A DNA stretch of 64,000 nucleotides from Amorphophallus konjac (lineage: Eukaryota; Streptophyta; Magnoliopsida; Alismatales; Araceae), in assembly GCA_022559845.1 (NCBI GenBank), contig CM040128.1:181704691-181768690 (forward strand), in the 5' to 3' direction. A program made the position numbers and the translations under genes. Under the pieces are notes generated by a model. The model saw nothing but the letters and a program-made list of their open reading frames with translations, did no database searches and was not told the origin of the DNA. Below are positions 22,937 to 34,801 of the stretch, piece by piece. Position 1 is the first letter of the stretch. Every line of letters begins with the position of its first letter.

Positions 22937-25312
22937 TGTTGGGTCTCCTCTGGAGTTGATCAGCAGTGCGGAGACTGTTGTGTGTGTTGATTGTGTTTTG
23001 AATGATTGGCAACAATAGAGTTGACCTGGTTGACTATAGAGTTGACTATGGTGACTTTATCTTGACCATGGTACTACTGTGTATTTTGATGAATTTCTTA
23101 TATGTCAGATCTTTGTACAAAACTCTTCTGCACCTTCAGGCTGTATTTAGCTCAGGTCAGGCTAGCATTGCAGGTCCGTGCATATGGTCAGTGTGACCAT
23201 CTAAGGTCGCTGCTAGCATTAGTTAGTCTGCACAAGGTCGATGCTAGTTACTATCTGCATAAGTTAGGTCGGTGCATGTTTGTGTCATCTGCATATGAGG
23301 TCGATGCACCTTCTTGATTCCGCTTTAGAAGGTCCGTGCACATGTTGTTATTCTGCATTTTAGGTCGGTGCACATCTTGAATGACACTATCTAAGGTCGG
23401 TGCATATCGGTCTTGGTATTTGATAGGGTCGGTGCATGTCTACATTGTGCTTGCATATAGTCGATGCATGTTTTTGTAAGAAACACTTATAAGTCGGTGC
23501 AGGTTTAGCTGTGACCACATAAGTCGGTGCAAGTTTAGCAGTGACTACTTCAGGTCGGTGCTAGTCATCGTTTTCACTTAGTGAGGTCGATGCAAGTTAC
23601 CATGTGCATACAAAGTCGGTGCAGCATCTGCATTGAGCAAAGAAGGTTGGTGCATTATCTGTTCTATTAGACCTAAGGTCTGTGCACATTTTGCCTTACA
23701 CATAATAGGTCGGTGCATCGTCTTGCCATTCGCATGCAAACGGTCGGTGCACTGTCTGCTTCATGCATATAAAGGTATGTGCATGTTTTCATACATGCGT
23801 AATAAGGTCAGTGCACACTTGTATCCTGCATAACCAAAGTCAGTGCATTGTTTACCTTACGAGTGTAGATGGTCAGCGCACTCTCTATTCTATATCAGAA
23901 CAAGTAGTGCCTCACGCACACTTAGGGTCGGTGCATGTGTATTTTCGGTCTGCACTAGCTGCATGATATAGTCTGTGCTAGTTCTTCTTGCATCTGTGCC
24001 TATACACATAGACATGTGAATTGTCTAAGTCCATAACACGTGACTGATACTTTGTTCGTTACAATGATAGGTGAGACTCATGATCAAACACTTGACGTGT
24101 GTCCCAACTACCTGCGAACTTTTATTCACGAGTAACTAAAGTACCAAGATAAAAGGCACGTGATCCAAGGCAAAAGGTGAAGCGCTATGTTTGACACGTG
24201 GAAAGCAAACAAACCAAGATGCTACCACGTGGCCATCTCAACTCAGATCTGAACGAATTTTTGGGCGGGAAACGTGGTTTCCACGCGCCCATCATCTGCT
24301 GCCTTATAAAAGGGGCAGATCACCCATTGTCGATTACATAGACATTGAAAAAGAATATACAGAAGGCGATAGAAGAATACGGAGCCATAGAGAGAAGGAG
24401 TGAGAGAAAAGTAGCAGCCAAGTCAAGAGGAACTTCCAGCAAGATCCAGAGAGAGCTTTGAGAGAGCTTTGAGAGAAGAGCATAGAGTCGTTTGAAGGGT
24501 GTGAGTCTGAATTTCTGTAAGTCATTGTTTTCGGCTTCTTGGTACAGTACCAGAGCCGATTTGCTCTTTGTAAGAGCTACAAATCATTTTACGATTTTCT
24601 ATTTTTCTGTTGCTTATGTTTTTCATTTCGAACTCTTATTATAGCAAGCTGTGAGTAAGCGGTGGGTAAGCTGTAATCCCCAGCGGTAGAGGAGGATTCC
24701 TCTGATAGCTTAAGCTGTAAGGCTCAGCGTGTATTGGGAAGTTTTCCCCAAAGCTATGGATCAGCGTATTGGAAGCTGTGAATCAGCAGTGAAGCCACAC
24801 TTGGTTTAAGTGTGGGGTGGACATAGATCTCAGCAGGAGATCGAACCACCTAAAAATTGTGTGTCTCTGCTTGATGGTTTGTGATTGTGGCATTTATTCA
24901 TCTAGCTGTTATCGTGTTTCTTTAGGTTGATATATTGAGCATTCAAGAGTGTGAAGAAGGTATATCAAAAGGTACTACTCGAAGGATTAGTCAGGCTTAT
25001 CTGAAAAGTGGTTTATCTTGCGTGAGGACACTCATTGAGTTCAACCTCCGCCAAGTACCTCTTCACATTTCATTTATCTGAAATTTAGTTCTGCTGCTGT
25101 CGTGGTTTAATTGTCTATTAGAATTCACTCATTCTTGTCATTGATAGTTCCCACATAATACTTGACTAAGTCTGTTGTTAATTCAGTGGTTCTAGTGACT
25201 CTGTGTCTAAATTGGATGTTCTAATTAAGTAAGTTTTAATTCCGCATTTATCTGCTTAATCTTGGTTTAAATTTGGGGTAAATCTATTCACCCCCCCTCT
25301 AGATCGATATCA
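22937..25312 (+). repeat. 3' LTR of the 12.4-kb copia element (2,376 bp)
   Basis: It matches the 5' LTR from TGTTGGGTCTCC through to a slightly different end, CTAGATCGATATCA. It holds the same motif array (about 23160-23960) and TATA box (24304-24313). Differences from the 5' LTR are scattered substitutions and a few short indels. Confidence 0.95.
24304..24313 (+). promoter_or_regulatory. LTR promoter TATA box (3' LTR)
   Basis: TTATAAAAGG lies at the same LTR position as in the 5' copy. Read-through transcription from here would run into the older element antisense to its gag. Confidence 0.7.
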
Positions 25313-25317
25313 AATCT
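25313..25317 (+). repeat. Target-site duplication, right copy (AATCT)
   Basis: AATCT directly follows the 3' LTR end and is identical to 12914-12918. The interrupted minus-strand Gag resumes beyond it. Confidence 0.95.
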
Positions 25318-25393
25318 TTTTATACTTTTCATACAACTCCTCATAAGCAAGTTCTCATTGATCATTAGTAATGAGTTCAAGCTCAGAATTTAC

Positions 25394-26452
25394 CTACACC
25401 TCGTCTTCCTGAGCCATAAGGCAGAAGTTCTTCACAATCTCCTCAATGTCTTCTTCTTCATCGGACATAGGCTCATCCTCGTCCTTATCACTCCACGTCG
25501 CCTTCATTGCCTTTGGCTTCTTTCCTTTGGCTTTCTTGGCTTTCTTCTGTAGCTCGGGGCATTCACCTCTCATGTGCCCCATCTTTTTGCACTTATAACA
25601 CATGATTTCAGTCGGCTTAAATGGTTTGTTTTTCTGTATGTGTTGCTTCTTTCCTTTCCATAATTTCTCGCCAAATCTTCTTCTTTGGCGTAGAAATTGC
25701 CTGACCTTCCTTGTGAGCATGGCGACTTCTTCATCATCCGTGTTCTCTGTAGAGTCCTCCTAGATTGAGATTGACTCTGGGTTTACTTTCAATGCGATCG
25801 ACTTCTTCTTCTTGGTGTCCTCTTCCATTCTCTTGATATTTATCTCATTGGCCATCAAGGACCCTATGAGAGCATCCAATGTTAGTGTAGAAAGATCCTT
25901 CGAATCCTCTATCACCATTGCCTTGGTGTGCCAACTAGGTGACAATGACCTCAGCACATTTCTAACAAGATCCGTATCCTTGAAGTCCTTGCTGAGTGAT
26001 TTCAAACCATTTGTAATCTCCATGAGATGTGCGAACATCTCAGAGATGGTCTCTTCCTCTTTCATGTGGAATAACTTGTAATCCCGGATAAGCATGTTTG
26101 CCTTCATCTCCTTGACCTCCGAAGTGCCTTCATAAATCAACCTTAGCTTATCCCATATTTCTTTTGCGTTCATGCACATAGACACATGAGCATATTCAGT
26201 CGGGTAAATGGCACATTGAATAACATTTAAAGCATTGAAGTTCACAGTGGACTTCTTAATGTGTTCTTCATTCCACTTCGCCTCATCTTCCGGTAAAGTA
26301 TGTGGGCTGTTGTTAACAACGGTCCATATTTCATGGGTTTGAGCACGAAAGAAAACAATCATCCTATTCTTCCAATATGTGTAATTGGTACCATCAAAGA
26401 AGGGAGGCTTATGAATAGAATGCCCTTCGAACATTAACCCCTTGTTAGCCAT
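25394..26452 (-). pseudogene. Ty1/copia gag N-terminal part of the old minus-strand element
   Basis: The frame 26452-25760 (230 codons) begins MANKGLMFEGHSIHKPPFFD and contains TYWKNRMIVFF, ALNVIQCAIYPTEY, EIWDKLRLIYEGTSEVKEMK and LMEITNGLKSLSKDF, the typical UBN2-type copia capsid domain. It ends in a stop. A second frame (25720-25394) carries a basic segment, the zinc knuckle CYKCKKMGHMRGEC and an acidic region ATWSDKDEDEPMSDEEEDIE. The start is chosen at the ATG about 50 bases after the primer-binding site. The rest of Gag lies beyond the 12.4-kb insertion at 12918-12223. Confidence 0.9.
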
Positions 26453-26502
26453 TCCTAACAGATCTCTCTAAACCGCTAGGTTTCAGAATAAGACAGAGTC
26501 GA

Positions 26503-26515
26503 GGCTCTGATACCA
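26503..26515 (-). other. Primer-binding site of the old minus-strand copia element
   Basis: The minus strand reads TGGTATCAGAGCC two bases inside the LTR edge at 26518, a perfect initiator-Met-type site. Confidence 0.9.
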
Positions 26516-26999
26516 ATTGTTGGCTCGGTTAGGAATGCAATTAAGAGGGGGCCTGAATTGATTGCGCCCCCTTTTTAACAAAATTAAAACTAAATCACTG
26601 AGATGATTGGGCAACAATAAAACTTCCTTGATAAAATGTAGAGATATTAATATGAAGAGATGAAGCTCTTTAAATTCAGATTAATGTAAATTAATTAAAT
26701 GACAATCAAACAACCACTCACAACTCTCCAACGCAGATTGATGAACCACTCGGATGAAAATTAAGGAGCGGACAATTTGTATGAACGCTCACCTCACCGC
26801 ATCACACTTGTAAATGAGATGGATAGGATAGAACAACAAACTCACAAGAAGCAAACCACAATGCAAGCATTTTGAGGTGGTTCGGACGCACCCGATGTTG
26901 CATCCCTACGGTTTTGATGATGTCTCACACTATAAATCAACTTGTTTTAACTATGAATCAACTTATTTTTATATAGTGCATCTCTTTGTTTCTAAGCAT

Positions 27000-27850
27000 G
27001 AAGGAGGTCTGTGCTTATAGCATGACTTAGGTCCGTGCATTACATGTTATTTGTCCTTTTGCTTAATGCATAATTAAGTCAGTGCATGTTCTGCATCTCT
27101 CACATAAAGTGCTTGCCTCGGTGCAAGTCCCTGTCATAAAGTTCTTGCCTCCATGCAAGTCCCTCTCATAAAGTGCTTGCCTCAGTGCAAGTCCCTATTC
27201 ATGCATAGGGTCTGTTGTTCATATTCTGTCTCTGTGCATTTCTCTAGGTCGGTGCAATTTTTGGGTCTGTGCAATTCTTGACCAGAATGCATTATTTAGT
27301 CTGGTCATTCCTCATCTCAGTGCAAATCCAACTCGGTGCAAGCTTTGTCTTGTATTTCTCTCTGCCATCTCGGTGCAGCTCCTGCTTGGACTGCATATCT
27401 CGACTCGGTGCATTCTTTCACCTTCTGAACAACGTGAAGTCGGTGCATCTTCTATTGCTTTACTATTCTTGGTGCAAGGTTTGATCTGCACCTAGTCGGT
27501 AAAATATTTGGTTAGATGAAGGTATTGGAACTCACTCGGTGCATACTTTGCTTAAGATAAAAAACATGTTCGGTGCATAGCCAAGCCTTTACAAATCCCT
27601 ATAGCAACGAGGCCAGTGCAGTTCTTGTTTCAGGCCTATTCGACTCGGTGCAAACCTTCCTTTCTGGCAAAATAAAGTCAGTACACTTTGTGTTCTGTTT
27701 ATTATTGTACGTGCATATCTGTTGCACGATTAGACTCTATGGTCTGTGCTAATGACGTCATGCGCTTTCTCAAGTCAGTGCATCTCTCGCTTTTGCTCAC
27801 TTCAACTCGGTGCAACCTCTTGTTCACCTTGTAGTAAGTCAGTGCAATAG
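27000..27850 (+). repeat. Motif array (TCGGTGCA type) in the solo LTR
   Basis: About 20 or more occurrences of TCGGTGCA or TCAGTGCA-like words occur at irregular spacing, mostly CTCGGTGCA or AGTCGGTGCA. The core is shared with the array of the 12.4-kb element although flanking sequence is not. Confidence 0.7.
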
Positions 27851-28084
27851 TTGACTTGGAAACTCCTACTCAATGCAGCTTATGCCTTCTTACTCATTAC
27901 AACAGTATGAATTGTGCAAAGTGTATGTGACAAAATGTTTATTTCTTCTCTAACAGTTTGTCTGTGCATTCATTAGGAGAATGGCACGTGATCTGAGGAA
28001 GATAGAGGTCCAAAATATTACAACACCTACCCCAACCTTTCAGGTGGGAAACACGGTATCCACACGCCTAAGTTTCTGGAATAG

Positions 28085-28097
28085 ACATATATATATG
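28085..28097 (+). promoter_or_regulatory. TATA-like box of the solo LTR
   Basis: ACATATATATATG, followed by CTGAGGAAAAGGGG, occupies the same relative place as the TATA box of the 12.4-kb element LTR, downstream of the motif array. Confidence 0.55.
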
Positions 28098-29472
28098 CTG
28101 AGGAAAAGGGGTTCGAAAAAGAGAGAGAGAGAGAGAGTGATGGAACAGTGAAAAAGAAGAGCAGCGTGTGAGCAGTGGAAAAAGAGAGAAAAATAAGAGA
28201 CAACCCACTCCATCCAGAGTTGAGAGAAAATTCTGAGAGAGAGAGTTGATTGTGAATCTGAAGATCTGCTTCTACGGAAGCTATATTATTTTTTTCTGGA
28301 GATTGTCTTTCATCGATCCTTTTATTTTCAAGTTTCTTTCATTTTCATTCCATTCCGTTACCCTCCACTGTTCGGAGGAAGGGAGAAGTTCTCCAGTGTC
28401 CCTCCACTGTCCTTGGAGGAAGAGAGGGTTGATCCTCTAGTTGTGTGAGTTGCTTGGGAGTAACTTCACAGGGTTCCCTTTGCTGCGTGCAAAGGAAGGG
28501 AGATTTGTTCTCCAGTGCTTCTTCTGGTTGATCAGAAGGCTGAGGAGGGTGTTCCTCAGGGCAAGCTGTTTGGCAGCGGTTGTCGCAGACTGAGTCTGCT
28601 GTGTGCGATTGATCATTGCAAGGAAACCTTACTCTTCTAAGTAAGGGGTGGACATAGATTGCAGGTAGCAATCGAACCACCTAAAAAATTCCCTGTCTTT
28701 GCTATGGGTTTGCCTGTTTACTTTGTGCTGCTCTCCATCTACCTAATACACTGCTTCATCGATTGTTGCTTTCTCGACCTCATTCCATAATTTAGTCATT
28801 TCTGTTGCCTGTCTTCGAAGTTTTCTTCACTACATTTTGAGGGGTTGAGTAATCGTTTCTGAGTTTGTCGAATTTGGGAGTGATCTATTCATCCCCCCCT
28901 TCTATCTCACTCTCCGCTATGCATATCACCCCGAGCGCCGTCCTACGTCCACCCCTCTCAACTCGAGAGGATTCCACTAAGAACCACTGCACAACGGCAG
29001 TGAGAACACTACACACGGGCTCAACGGCCCCACACACACGCATGTCCTCGCACGACGATGAGAGATCACTCCACTGGAGATGACGCTCTGAAATCATCTA
29101 TGAAAAAGGATTATATGGAAATACAAAGCCGAGTCCAAGGATAATAAGCTATGCACAAATGATAATAAGGTGTTAAGCGCAAGATATTCCCCCTTTTATC
29201 TTCATTACAACTCGGAGATAGATGGAAGGGTGCACTAGAATGAATGAACTACGGAGAGGAGACACCTGGTTGTCGAAGGGATGAGCGTCCAAGCTGGAAG
29301 ACGATGGAGAGCAGCAACGGCCACCACCAGATCTGAGCTTGGGGTCGTGGGATGCAGCTTCTACAGCTTCGTCTTCCTCCTCCAGATGGGTGTGCGAAGC
29401 CCTCTCCCCCGTTCCTGCAAGAATGAAGAATGATTAGCCCAAAAAGATGATTTCATCTATGGAGTTCGCAGC

Positions 29473-29482
29473 ATATATATAT
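29473..29482 (-). promoter_or_regulatory. TATA-like box of the old minus-strand LTR
   Basis: The minus strand reads TTTGAATATATATATGCTGC, which resembles the solo LTR box. It lies between the inverted-repeat array (upstream on the minus strand) and the R-U5 part. Confidence 0.5.
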
Positions 29483-29653
29483 TCAAAGGAAAGGATGCAA
29501 ATAGACATATAAAACCATGAGAAAACCCTTCAAACCAACACCTAATTAAAAGGTGAAACTCTAAGGGTAAGGGGGGAAAAGACCATGGCAAACGGATCAA
29601 GTAACGGGTGATTCAAAACCAAAAATTGGCAGACCCGTTCAGGACGCCGGGGA

Positions 29654-29963
29654 CAAGTGTCGACTCTTAGAGTCGACTCTTGTTCGCGAGTATTCTGTCA
29701 AAGAACAAAATGTCAACACATAGTAGAAAGTGTCGACTCACAGAGTCAACACTTTTTGCCAAGTGTTCTATTCCAGCACAAAATAAGCCACCCAGGCCAA
29801 GAGTGTCGACTCTAAGACTCGACTCTCTTTGGCGAGCATTCTGACTGCATCAAAGAACCATGCAGCATCTGTAAGTGTCGACTCCCAGAGTCGACACTTG
29901 CAGCCTGCTGTCTTCAGACAACAAGCTGGGCTACAAGTGTCGACTCTGGGAGTCGACTCTTGT
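29654..29963. repeat. Array of five short inverted repeats centred on GTCGAC pairs
   Basis: Five units at about 29654, 29728, 29810, 29872 and 29933 each read AAGTGTCGACTC, four bases, then a near-complement such as GAGTCGACACTT. Spacing is about 60-80 bp with unrelated DNA between. The units lie in the U3 of a minus-strand copia LTR. Each could fold as a hairpin of about 28 bases, or bind a dimeric protein. Confidence 0.85.
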
Positions 29964-30389
29964 AGCTCCTGAGCATAAATATGAAAAATACAATGAATTA
30001 AGCATCAAAAGCACTAAGCACAAATCAACCCCAGTCTATTCACATGAAAAATTCATTCATCCATAAAGTCTTACCATGACTTCCATAAATAGAGAGCAAA
30101 TTCCATAATAACCTGCACTAATACAAATTGTCAATCATATCAATCTTAAGGCTTAACAAATGAGTTCCACAATCATTCTGACATAGCTTGTTCAATATGC
30201 ATATACATATATTGAAATGCAATAACCCATGTGAGTGATTCAAACCAAAACCTTCATAAGTTCACATATCCAATGTGATCCAAGCAAACCACTCAGCAAT
30301 AGCAAATACCATGTTAGCCATTCATGTGACCTATCAACAAAAACTCACATTCATCAAAGAATATTCAATGCAAATCTTATAGTATAGAT

Positions 30390-33300
30390 CAAAATGTCTT
30401 CGTCAAAATACGTCGGGGCATAACACATCAGATTCGTCCAAATGAAGATGTGTGAAACCTACAACGCCAATTTCATCTGATTGAAAATATTCGGGATTGG
30501 CATCATCTGAAACAGTTTCACTCAGATTCAACTCATAAGTGAGAAAAAGTCTTGCTTTAACCCTACAAATTGCCCACCAATCTTTATTCTTGGAGGATGA
30601 ATAGCTTGAATAATACACTTGTTAGGCTTGTGCGGCCAAAATGAACGGTTCATATGTATTAAGTTAAGTTTAGACCTATGTTTGACATTGACAATTCCAT
30701 ATGTTGTGTCATGTCGAACAGAATTAGGATCAAACCGATGACACTTAAAGAGGAATACATGATTATCTTGTCCCAAATATTACAATTCAATGACTTCCTC
30801 AAGAAAACCATAGTAGTCCAGTTCATTTTCATTGTATGCACTTCCCTTAACACAAACGTCACTATTCATCGTAAACTTATTTCATCCATAATCCCTCGTG
30901 TGAAATCTATATCCATTTACAATATATCCTAGATAGGCACGTGCAACTTTTGAGGGGCCATAACTTAACTCTTGTATACTCTTTCATCAGAAATAAGACC
31001 TTGTTCAACCTATATGTAAATCAAAGTAGTTAAAATATTAACATTTACCTCAACAGAAGTAAATTGGAACATATAAATTCAACGATCGACACTAACTCGA
31101 TATCTCAGCCATCTGGCAAAAAACTTCTAGCGTTCTTTTTCAACCTCCACATCCTAGATATTTGGATATTTTTGTACTACTTCTGAATCAAATTGTATGC
31201 AATATGAATACACTACTACCTTAAATGGCAAAAAGAATGATAAATAACTTATGTACATAAGGAAATGTGAGTTAATAACTTACTCAACATAGGGTTCAAT
31301 CTCAGTACAATTCAGAAGAATGTATATCTATGCGGCGTACAATTCTCTATCTTCGAGCGTCTGAGTCAAGCAATGTCCGAATGCACGTCCAGGATGCTTA
31401 AATATAGAGAGCCGATCGGACGAATCAGCAACTCCCCCATCATCATTATGTGGAGGTCGAGTACGACGAGTTTGAATCTCTGGCTCAAAGTATCTCGAAC
31501 AGAAGTTCAAAATTTCTTCAATAATATATACCTCAGTAATCGAACTCTCCACCTTTGTCTTATTGCGAACTTTCATTTTTAATTCATGCATGCACCTATA
31601 ACAACAATTCAGATGACAATGACATAAATATCATACACATGTAGTGGCCAAAAGGAAAAAAAATTCTCACATACCTCTCAAATGGATACATCCATCAAAC
31701 TTGTACTGGCCCTCCGACTCTAGTCTCGTATGACAAATGGATAATCAAGTGCTCCATCGAATCAAAGAATGTCGGAGGAAATATCTTCTCTAGCTTGCAA
31801 ACGGTCGTGACCACATTATCTTCAATAGTTTGTACATCCTAAAGTCTGAGTTCTGATGCACATAAAATTTTAAAAAACTGACTCAACTCGGTCAGTGCTC
31901 TCCATATAGGCTTTGGCAACAAGTCACGGAATGTAATGGGCACCAGCCTCTCCATGAACACATGACAGCCATGACTTTTCAATCCATATATTTTCCCCTC
32001 ATTAACATTCACACAACGGCATATGTTGGACACATATCCATCTGGGAATCTCAACGGTTTCAACCACTGGCACACTTCCTTGATCTGTTTATCGCTAAGC
32101 ATATAAGTTACTTTAGGCTGCACATTTTTTCCATGTACAATCTGCAGTTCCAGTTCTGGACGTTTGTAAAGCATCTTCAAGTCCATACGTACTTTGGCGT
32201 TATCCTTTGTTTTACCTTTTATGCTCAGGATCGTGTTGAACACATTATTAAAAATATTCTTCTCGATATGCATGACATCCATTTTATGTCGTACTAGAAG
32301 AGTTGACCAATAAGGTAATTCCCAGAAAATACTTTTCTTGTTCCAATTGTGATCCTTTCTAAATCGAGGGAGTTGTCGTATGCTACCGGACAGTTGTACT
32401 ACATCTGATAAATTTTGCACCCGTGCCGCCATATGTCGACCAGACACCTGTTGTTAGTCTGCTTCATCCATTTCAATAGTGTTTCTCTGAAATGAGTCCC
32501 TTTGCCTTCGGAAAGGATGGTCACACGGTAGAAACCGCCGATGGGAATCAAACCAGCATGCTTTTCCACCATGTTTTAATACAAATGATTTAGTATCTTC
32601 CATACAGTAAGGACATGCTAACCTCCCTTGTGTGCTCCAACCAGATAACATTCCATATGCATGGAAGTCACTTATTGTTCACATTAGTGTAGCCTTCATA
32701 ATAAAATTTTACTTCCTACATGCATCATAAGTAATAACTTCATCAGTCCATAAAAATTTCAGTTCATCAATCAACGGTCTGAGATATATGTCCAAATTAT
32801 TTTCCGGACTTTTTGGACCTGGAATTACTAAGGATTAAAATAGATTTTCTCGCTTCATGCACTTGTCCGGCGGAAGGTTTACGGTGTCATAAACACTGAC
32901 CAACAAGAGTAAGATGCCACTAAACCATCGAATGGATTAAAACCATATGTGCATAAACCCAACCTAACATTACGTGGCTCCTTTGAGAAAGCAAGATGAG
33001 TATGACTGAAGTGAGTCCAAGCTTCACCATCGATAAGATGACTGATTATATCATCGGCACGGCGTACTCTTTCGGTGTGCCATGTCATATGTCGAGCCGT
33101 CTTTGAGGACATGTATAGCTTCTATAGCTTAGGCGTAAGAGGGAAGTATCGCAATGCCTTGTAAGGTACATCTTTTTGCATTGAATTCTCCCCTCTCTAG
33201 GGTTTGAATCTGTCATGATGACAAATAGAACATGATATCTTATCTGCATTCTCTTTATAATATAACATACAGTGATTCGGGCATGCATCTATTTTCACAT

Positions 33301-33940
33301 ATCCAAGCCCTAGCTCAGTGACTATCTTTTTTGCACAGTAAAAAGTTTCTGGCAACTTCTCGTATGACGGTAACATACTCTTGATCAAGAGGAGGAGATG
33401 GTCAAAATAAGTTTCACTGATGTGAAATTCAGATTTCAAGTTCAACAACTATGAGACTGCAGACAACCGAGTGTGCTTTTCAAAACCATCCCACAGCGGC
33501 TCATCAGCATCCCTAAGTAGTTGATAAAATCTTTCGGCTGTCTTATTCGACACTTCTTCCATATATGCATGTTCCTCATGAACATTAAAACTAGGACCAG
33601 CAGCATCTACAACCATATCCACGTACCCACTTGTGCCTGCAATATTGCTGGGCTCATACGACAAGACATCCTCACCATGACACATCCAATTCATATAACC
33701 ATCCATAAACCCTTTCTTGTACAAATGATGCTGCACATCCCATGGTGAACGCCACCTCAAGTTTCTACAACTTAAACAAGGGCATCGAATGTGACCGTCA
33801 CGGTCTATTGCTGTATTTGGATTCCCCAATGCAAAATGAATAAAACTCTCAACTCTATGTTTAAACTCAACAGACACTACCCAGTCAACTATTCTACAAT
33901 ACATCCATGAACGATCTGTCAACATTTTGCCTGCACCCAC
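30390..33940 (-). pseudogene. CACTA (En/Spm) transposase, TNP2-like, heavily decayed
   Basis: Read leftward from 33940, the segments follow the order of plant CACTA transposases. The Transpos_assoc-like domain has RSWMYCRIVDW and IRCPCLSCRNLRW...VQHHLYKKGFMDGYMNWMCHGE. A Cys-pair segment has CPNHCMLYYKENADKISCSIC. The TNP2 transposase core has SSKTARHMTWH, RNVRLGLCTYGFNPF, CPYCMEDTKSFVLKHGGK, HRRFLPCDHPFR, WELPYWSTLLVRHKMDVMHIEKN and DLLPKPI. DUF4218-like pieces lie at about 31860-31330 (FFDSMEHLIIHLSYETRVGG; PGRAFG). A DUF4216-like part lies at about 30830-30400 (NHVFLFKCHRFDPNS, YGIVNVKHRS). Many stops and shifts intervene, and some breaks may be introns (about 31605-31680). I could not locate CACTA termini. 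Confidence 0.85.
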
Positions 33941-34763
33941 TAAATGTTAGTACACAAATAACTTTGAAATCATTACTCATGAAAATAAGCCCGACCCTTT
34001 CCTCACATCGTTCGCCATAGACCATTTGCAGATGGAAGATGACTATTATTTAGATTATCACTTTTTAATCATCCATGAAGGTTTGATCGCACAATCACTT
34101 ACTATATGTGTTGTACGATTTGCTGAAAGTTTCGGCAGCATTTCCCCATACTTCTCCGATATACCAAAAATATTTATTGATTAAGAATTTTTCTTAAACA
34201 CTTACTAATAAATAGTTAAGAAAACACTCAAAATCAGTAAATGTATACTAGATAAGAGTGAGAAGACGCAATCGAAATTCTCAACAAACCATACAAACAC
34301 ATATAGTAAATGACGACCTAAGTGCGATCAAACATTCGCAGACTGTTCAAACGGGACAATTCAAGACTTTGAGGTAGATATATATATTCTCGTAAAAAAA
34401 TAAGAACATACATATCGATCCCAAAGTCTTGAACGGGAAGGTTCATTGACACGGATTTAACACGTTCTCCTGAGGTGCGTGTAATGTTATGTCACACCCA
34501 CGCACCTCAGCTCACAGAGAATACCCCATGTAATTATATAACATAAAATTAAATAACATATCACTTATCATTATGCATACATCGAATTAAACAACATCTA
34601 ATTTAAAAAAACATTCAAATGAAGAATGACAATAATTCATAATGTAAAGGGAAAGAAAGAGGAGCTAGAGAACGTAAAAAAAAGAGTCACGATGGTAACA
34701 AAATAGATATAAATAAAAGATATATATATATATAATAATAAAAATAAATACCTGCATGTCTGT
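33941..34763. other. AT-rich non-coding DNA
   Basis: No gene is seen. It probably includes the 5' non-coding part of the CACTA element. A short (TA)n tract lies at about 34718-34730. Confidence 0.5.
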
Positions 34764-34801
34764 GCATGGCAGGTCGACCTGCCCAGGTCGACCTGCCATG
34801 C
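34764..34801. repeat. Perfect 38-bp palindrome with GTCGAC cores
   Basis: Two 18-base arms, starting GCATGGCAGGTCGACCTG, are exact reverse complements separated by two bases. Each arm itself contains the ten-base palindrome AGGTCGACCT. A third copy, AGGTCGACCT, follows at 34807-34816, and TGTGC/GCACA flanks extend the pairing with a small bulge. Confidence 0.95.

Larger units (their letters stand above)
12919..25312 (+). mobile_element. Complete-length plus-strand Ty1/copia element (SIRE/Maximus-type), 12,394 bp
   Basis: It has two LTRs starting TGTTGGG and ending in CA, an initiator-Met-type primer-binding site, gag-pol in the order Gag, protease, integrase, RT and RNase H (copia order), a polypurine tract beside the 3' LTR, and a 5-bp target duplication AATCT. 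It is inserted in opposite orientation into an older element of the same broad group. All coding parts carry stops or frameshifts, so it is not autonomous. In the first 180 bp the two LTRs differ at about eight places by eye, so the insertion is not very recent. Confidence 0.95.
26896..28928 (+). mobile_element. Solo LTR of a copia element (2,033 bp) with target duplication
   Basis: It starts TGTTGCATCCC and ends GCATATCA. CCCGA precedes it (26891-26895) and also follows it one base downstream (28930-28934), a near-exact 5-bp duplication. Layout is as in the 12.4-kb element: many CTCGGTGCA-type motifs at about 27000-27850, a TATA-like run at 28085, GA repeats, GTGGACATAGATTGC and a T/C-rich end. 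No internal region is present, so it probably arose by LTR-LTR recombination. The sequence has diverged clearly from the LTRs at 12919 and 22937, so it is a sister family. Confidence 0.85.
10844..30380 (-). mobile_element. Old minus-strand Ty1/copia (SIRE/Maximus-type) element, split by two insertions
   Basis: Reading leftward, the order is 5' LTR (about 30380-26518), primer-binding site (26515-26503), Gag (26452-25394), then, after the 12.4-kb insertion, the rest of Gag, protease and integrase (12918-10849). The reverse transcriptase, RNase H and 3' LTR are absent, because the sequence stops at the candidate Ty3 LTR edge at 10843. The two halves are joined by an exact AATCT duplication at the inserted element. 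The left and right limits of this element are approximate. Confidence 0.75.
26518..30380 (-). repeat. 5' LTR of the old minus-strand copia element (interrupted)
   Basis: The internal edge (plus strand TGTTGGCTCGG at 26518) is set by the neighbouring primer-binding site. The LTR is interrupted by a solo LTR at 26896-28928 and resumes at 28929 with CCCCGAGCGCCGTCC. On the minus strand a TATA-like run is at about 29482-29473, and upstream in U3 are five inverted repeats built on GTCGAC (29654-29963). The outer end is not defined. I place it near the first CACTA-like sequence at about 30390. Net length is about 1.8 kb without the insert. Confidence 0.65.

Noticed and set aside
30008..30121. CACTA words at 30008 and 30116 as ends of the CACTA element
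   Set aside because: CACTA is a common five-base word. No matching inverted end or 3-bp duplication was found beyond 33940.
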